Positions 59,418 to 64,000 of a DNA stretch of 64,000 nt are shown here, one piece after another (position 1 is the stretch's first letter; each line of letters opens with the position of its first letter). The position numbers and the translations under genes are program-made. Source of the DNA: Paracoccidioides lutzii Pb01 (Eukaryota > Ascomycota > Eurotiomycetes > Onygenales > Ajellomycetaceae); contig NW_015440967.1 in assembly GCF_000150705.2 (NCBI RefSeq), positions 310,001 through 374,000 on the forward strand, read 5' to 3'. The notes below the pieces were generated by a model that had not been told where the DNA came from, did no database searches, and saw only the letters and a program-made list of their open reading frames with translations.

Positions 59418-62039
59418 ATGAAACTTCTGAGTGTTGCGGTTGCTGTAGCCTTATTTTTGGTCAACCCAGCACGCGCATCCGTATCCCTCCGTAACCACGA
59501 TGCCTACGATTACTTCGCCATCCATCTCGATCCCTCCGTATCTCCCGTTCAGGTTGCACAGATGTTAGGAGCACAATATGAAGGACAAGTCGGTGAATTA
59601 GCAGACCACCATACATTTTCCATATCAAAGGAGCTAGGGGTATCTGTTGATCGAACACTAGAAGATCTGAGGCAAAGGAGGCGAAGGAGGCGGAGGAGGC
59701 GGAGTTTGCCGAACGTCGAAGACCTAGCCGTAGGGGATGCCCTAGACGGCATCCTATGGTCGCAGAAGCTGACCCTGAGACCACCCATGAGCAAACGAGC
59801 GCCTCCACTTCCCCCACCGCCCCAAGCGAAGGTACGCCAATCGAAGCCGCAAGACGATCAGGACCGCGACTATAACGCTACGCGAAAATTGAATGAGATT
59901 GTATCCGAGTTGGAAATCAACGATCCGATATTCACACAACAGTGGCACCTGTTTAACGTCAAACAACCAGGTCATGACCTCAATGTCACTGGTCTGTGGA
60001 TGGAGGGCATAACTGGAAATGGGGCAATTTCTGCCATTGTGGATGATGGATTGGACATGTACAGCAATGATCTTAAAAATAACTACTTCGCAGAAGGGTC
60101 TTATGATTACAACGACGATGTGGACGAGCCCAGACCCCGATTATATGACGATAAGCATGGTACTCGATGCGCCGGAGAAGTCGCTGGTGTCCGCAACGAT
60201 GTTTGCGGCGTTGGCGTCGCCTACGACAGCAAGGTTGCTGGAATACGTATCCTGTCCAAACCCGTGTCGGACGAGGATGAGGCCGCTTCGATCAACTACA
60301 AATACCAAGATAATCAGGTCTACTCCTGTTCCTGGGGGCCTGTAGATGATGGCACCACCATGGATGCGCCTGGTATTCTCGTCCAACGGGCTATTGTCAA
60401 TGGAATACAAAAGGGACGCGGTGGGAAAGGCTCCGTGTATGTTTTCGCCGCCGGCAACGGCGCTCTACATGAAGATAACTGCAACTTTGATGGCTACACG
60501 AACAGCATTTACAGTGTCACTGTGGGTGCAATTGATCACAATGACAAGCACCCATATTATTCTGAGCCGTGCTCTGCGCAACTCGTGGTGACGTATAGCA
60601 GCGGAGGGGGGAATGCTATACACACCACCGACGTTGGTGTGAATACTTGCACTACGAAACATGGTGGTACGTCTGCAGCTGGACCGTTGGTCGTTGGGGT
60701 TGTGGCACTTGCGCTGAGCGTCCGCCCGGAGCTGACCTGGCGTGACGTGCAATATATTCTATTGGAGACGGCGATCCCCGTCAATTTAAATGAAAGCTAT
60801 TGGCAGGATACTGCTACTGGGAAGAAATTCAGTCACGATTACGGATACGGGAAAGTAGACGCTTATTCTGCTGTCCATCTAGCCATGACGTGGAAATTGG
60901 TCAAACCACAAGCTTGGCTACACTCCCCGTGGTTGCAAGTTTATGCCGATATCCCGCAGGGAGACAAGGGACTTGCTAGTAGCTTTGAAGTCACTAAGGA
61001 GCTGTTGGTGAGGAATAACGTTGAGCGACTTGAACATGTTACGCTTACGATGAATATCAACCACACGCGCCGTGGTGATTTAAGTGTGGAACTCCGCAGT
61101 CCCACTGGAGCCGTCAGCTATCTAAGTACGACGAGGAAATTGGATGACCTCCGCGCTGGCTACGTTGATTGGACTTTTATGTCGCTCGTTCATTGGTAAG
61201 TGCCAACAAAAGCCCCCCCACTCCTGCTATCCAACCCCAAACCAGAAGCATTGAACATGAAAATCTAACGACAGTCAACAAAACTCAGGGGTGAATCCGG
61301 CATCGGCAAATGGACCGTCATCGTCAAGGACACAATCGTCAATGATTTCAAGGGTGTGTTCATCGACTGGCAACTCAGCCTGTGGGGCGAAGCCATCGAC
61401 GCAGATATCCAAGGCCTCCATCCTCTACCAGACGAACATGACCACGATCACAACACCGAACTTGCACCCGTAGCCACCACAACGATTATCTCCAGCGCAA
61501 CCTCTTCGAAGCCCACCGCCTCCGTCGTCCCAACAGACCACATCGATCGCCCCGTCAACACTAAACCCACTGGAACACAAAGCCCTTCTCAACCATCAGC
61601 ATCATCACAACCAACACCCACTTCAACATCCGACAGTTTCCTCCCCTCCTTCTTCCCCACCTTCGGCGTCTCCAAGCGTACGCAGGTCTGGATCTACGGC
61701 TCCCTCACGCTTATTCTCATCTTCTGTTCCACGCTGGGTACATACTTCCTCATCCAGCGGCGGAAGCGCATCCGCAGCAATCTACACGATGACTACGAGT
61801 TTGAGATGATTGACGATGAGAGCGACGAAACGGCTCCGCTTAGTACGGGCGGGCATGTTGCTGGCGCTAGAACTGGGCGGAAGCAGCGAAGGAAGGGCGG
61901 AGAGTTGTATGATGCGTTTGCGGGGGGGAGTGATGAGGAGCTATTGAGCGATGGGGAGAGTGAGAGTGGTTCGGGTGAGGAGCCATATCGAGATGAAGAT
62001 GAGAGGCAGGATGGTGGTGGTGTGAGTGAGACGACCTAG
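59418..62039 (+). CDS. kex2: Kexin (Kex2-type proprotein convertase)
   Basis: Ca2+-dependent late-Golgi serine protease that cleaves secreted proproteins after Lys-Arg or Arg-Arg. Exons 59418-61195 and 61289-62039 give 842 residues. A signal peptide (about 1-21, MKLLSVAVAVALFLVNPARA) precedes a prodomain that ends at SKR (K126-R127). The catalytic domain has Asp209 (SAIVDDGLDMYSNDL), His247 (KHGTRCAGEVAG), oxyanion Asn347 (FAAGNGALHED) and Ser419 (HGGTSAAGPLVVG). A P domain (about 480-620), a Ser/Thr/Pro-rich stem, one membrane helix (about 726-748) and an acidic cytosolic tail follow, which is the full kexin plan. The prodomain holds nine consecutive Arg (87-95) encoded by an AGG/CGG repeat. 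Start chosen at 59418 for the signal peptide; the upstream in-frame ATG at 59259 would bury it. Confidence 0.96.
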
Positions 62040-62910
62040 GGTTGGTGTTTTTGTTGATGACTTGAACAGATTTGTTTCTTTCCCCTCCCCGCAATTCTTC
62101 GGCCGCTTTTGCTCTTCAGCTTTGGCCAGCAGAGGCGTGGAATTGTTGATTATACGTATCTCTTGGTGTCCCGTAATATCCATGTTGACTAATTTTCTCT
62201 TTATGGTACTCTCTTTTTACCATACATACTTCACGGAGGGCGCAGAGTGCACTCTATGCCGGGGAATTATTACCCTTTGGCTGTTTCTCGTATTTCTATT
62301 TATATCCATGTTTTCATTGTGCGTTAGAGGAGTTGTCGTTATTTTGCTACTTCTTAATGTTGCAATCTGCTTGTCTGTCCCATTTAGTATTCTTTTTTCT
62401 TGGGGACTTCTGCCATACCTGGGGATTTAGACGATTAAACCACAAACCTTTCCTAACGGTTAAAATTAGATATGCAGCTGAACCTGAAAATGTCGTTCAT
62501 AAGAGAGTATTATTTCAAAAAGCCCCAACAGGCCAAGTCTTAAAAAGGCGTATTGCCCCTTGGCCCCTATTCTCTCACACGACTCCTATTTCTGTCACCG
62601 AGCATCATCTAAGGGACGTGTGAGTCACTACCAGTCCAGGGATGTCAGGCAACCGCACAGCTTGGAGGGAACTGTTCCTACGGGTAAGATTTACTTTGAC
62701 GCCCTTCTTGGTCTTAGAAGATCAACGCGTATGATGTCATTCAGCAGTGAAACCAGCTGGAATACGAAGAAGTCACATATTGATTTCCAGCCACCTTCAA
62801 TATTCTGTTAGACTTTTCCGATATCAACGGGCCCGTTTTACACCCCTGCATATATCCCAATTGCCTGCCCGGCACAAGTGAAACCCACCAAATACACATC
62901 TACCCATACC
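62040..62910. other. Downstream of kexin, no gene supported
   Basis: It holds the kexin 3' end. A plus-strand frame at 62026-62430 has hydrophobic stretches coded by T-rich sequence and is not believable as a gene. Confidence 0.5.
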
Positions 62911-62920
62911 NNNNNNNNNN
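62911..62920. other. Assembly gap (ten Ns)
   Basis: Ten undetermined bases, probably a gap of unknown true length between contigs. Confidence 0.98.
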
Positions 62921-63660
62921 CGCTCGCCTCACTCTCCTTATTCAGATGAACCTCAGCTCCGGCCTAATAAAAACCCTGCGCCTTATTGTATCGTAGCTCT
63001 CGCCCCCGCTCTCCCTCAGAAAAGGGGAGGGGGCCTGTTCCATAAAAACTCTTTGCCTGCCCACCATCCTCCCTTGCTGGTTACGGGCGTCGCTTCGTCA
63101 TGTCACAAAATATTTTCCCCCGCCCCCTTTCAACCGTGGTCGATTTTCCCAAAGAGGACAAAAAAAATAACCCCCCCCACCTTTTTGGCGCCGGCCTAAC
63201 CAGGGGAAAACTTCTTAAAAAGGCCCCCGAAAAATACCCAATACGGGGTTTTCTCTTCCTTTTGGTCCGGGGGGTTCTCTGAAATTTTCCCACCCGCCGG
63301 GGATTTTTGGGGGGGCGGGGGGGGTTTTTTTATGGGGAACTTTTAAGGGGGAAAGGGGGGGGGGGGGGGGCAAAAAAATTCCAAAAAAAGGGGGGGGGGG
63401 GGGGGGGGGGGGGGGGTTTGGACGGGTTGCCGAAGAAGCATATCCTTCTGAAGAAGAAGACGGGGTGGTCTGAGATTGGAGGGGATCGGGTGGGGGGGAG
63501 AGGTGGCAGAGAGGGGTTTTCGCCCGAGTGTGGGAGAGGGGATTGGAGAGCAGGAAGGACAGTGGGGAAGCGGGCTTCACGTAAGGGACGGTAAGATGGC
63601 ATGTATGGACGGTTTTCACTTTGGGGGACTAGCTGGTTTGTTTTGGTTTTTTTTTTTTTT
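62921..63660. other. Low-quality sequence with homopolymer runs
   Basis: After the gap, runs of G, C, A and T become very frequent (for example about 28 G at 63,389-63,416 and 14 G near 63,355). The Pro-rich and Gly-rich open frames here follow from those runs and should not be annotated. Confidence 0.8.
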
Positions 63661-64000
63661 TTCTTTCTCTTTTTCTCTCTAATGGTTACTCTGGTTGGTT
63701 TATTAGAAAGCTCTAGTTATTAGAAAGCAATGTGTGGTTTGTTTTCTGGTCAAGCCATCTCGCTTGGGATGAAGGCGTGTGGGATGCTGCCCAAAATGAG
63801 GGAAATGCAGGAACTGCAGCCAATAACGGGCGTATACTAAAACAAAACCGACCGAGCCATCTTTAGACGCTGTGAGAGGCTTGGTAGCGATCGCCATGAT
63901 ACGTATTCACCTAGCTAGCCCGCAATACATTTATCCTGTGCATCCCCTCATAATCAGGAGAGCCTTTAATCCTTAGCCTTCCGACACAGGGAGATGTCAT
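63661..64000. other. Right end, no gene supported
   Basis: Sequence regains normal composition. A 64-codon minus-strand frame at 63897-63703 is open but unrecognised; a gene running off the window cannot be excluded. Confidence 0.4.

Noticed and set aside
63215..63619. Pro-rich and Gly-rich open frames
   Set aside because: Produced by C and G homopolymer runs in low-quality sequence.

Overview
The window is nuclear DNA of a filamentous ascomycete, most probably an Eurotiomycete of the order Onygenales. The evidence is short GT...AG introns of about 60-150 bp with fungal branch sites, long gene-poor stretches, and fungal-type proteins (kexin, SWIRM/amine-oxidase/HMG demethylase, Tvp23, Tvp38, low-molecular-weight thioredoxin reductase). 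A Ty1/copia element has lost almost all CpG in its interior, which resembles the CpG-directed repeat mutation reported in this order. The order-level call is inference; I could not run a search.

Layout. 1-3.9 kb: no supported gene, ending in the glutamine synthetase promoter. 3.9-5.5 kb: glutamine synthetase (+), six coding exons, the first being only the ATG. 7.5-12.8 kb: a dead copia retrotransposon on the minus strand with short LTRs, a 5-bp target duplication, a candidate primer-binding site and purine tract. 13.6-22.9 kb: three major-facilitator transporters, namely a sugar porter (+), an anion:cation-symporter-type carrier (-) and a second sugar porter (-). 23-30 kb: a decayed gene-poor stretch holding two broken minus-strand genes (a zinc-knuckle paralogue and an F-box family gene) and an intron-containing tRNA-Gly.

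30.2-36.7 kb: an acyl-CoA catabolism group on the plus strand, with enoyl-CoA hydratase (ends SKL), acyl-CoA dehydrogenase (ends AKI) and a CitE/CLYBL-type lyase. It is interrupted by the Golgi gene TVP23 on the minus strand. 37.4-39.7 kb: a CCCH zinc-finger/Smr-domain protein (-). 41.2-42.8 kb: TVP38 (+). 45.7-49.0 kb: an LSD1-type histone demethylase in one long exon (+). 49.9-51.2 kb: thioredoxin reductase (-), preceded by an in-frame, ATG-less reading frame that looks like a mitochondrial presequence. 52.1-57.0 kb: a large PhoD-like phosphatase (-). 59.4-62.0 kb: kexin protease (+).

The right end is poor: a run of ten Ns at 62,911-62,920 is followed by sequence full of G, C and A homopolymers that reads like a low-quality sequencing tail. 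I found no CRISPR array, rRNA, biosynthetic cluster or clearly new multi-gene system. The most interesting signals are the possible non-AUG mitochondrial form of thioredoxin reductase, the copia element whose LTRs escaped the mutation that wrecked its interior, and the peroxisomal acyl-CoA/CitE neighbourhood. Exon boundaries were placed by eye from splice signals, reading frame and family conservation.
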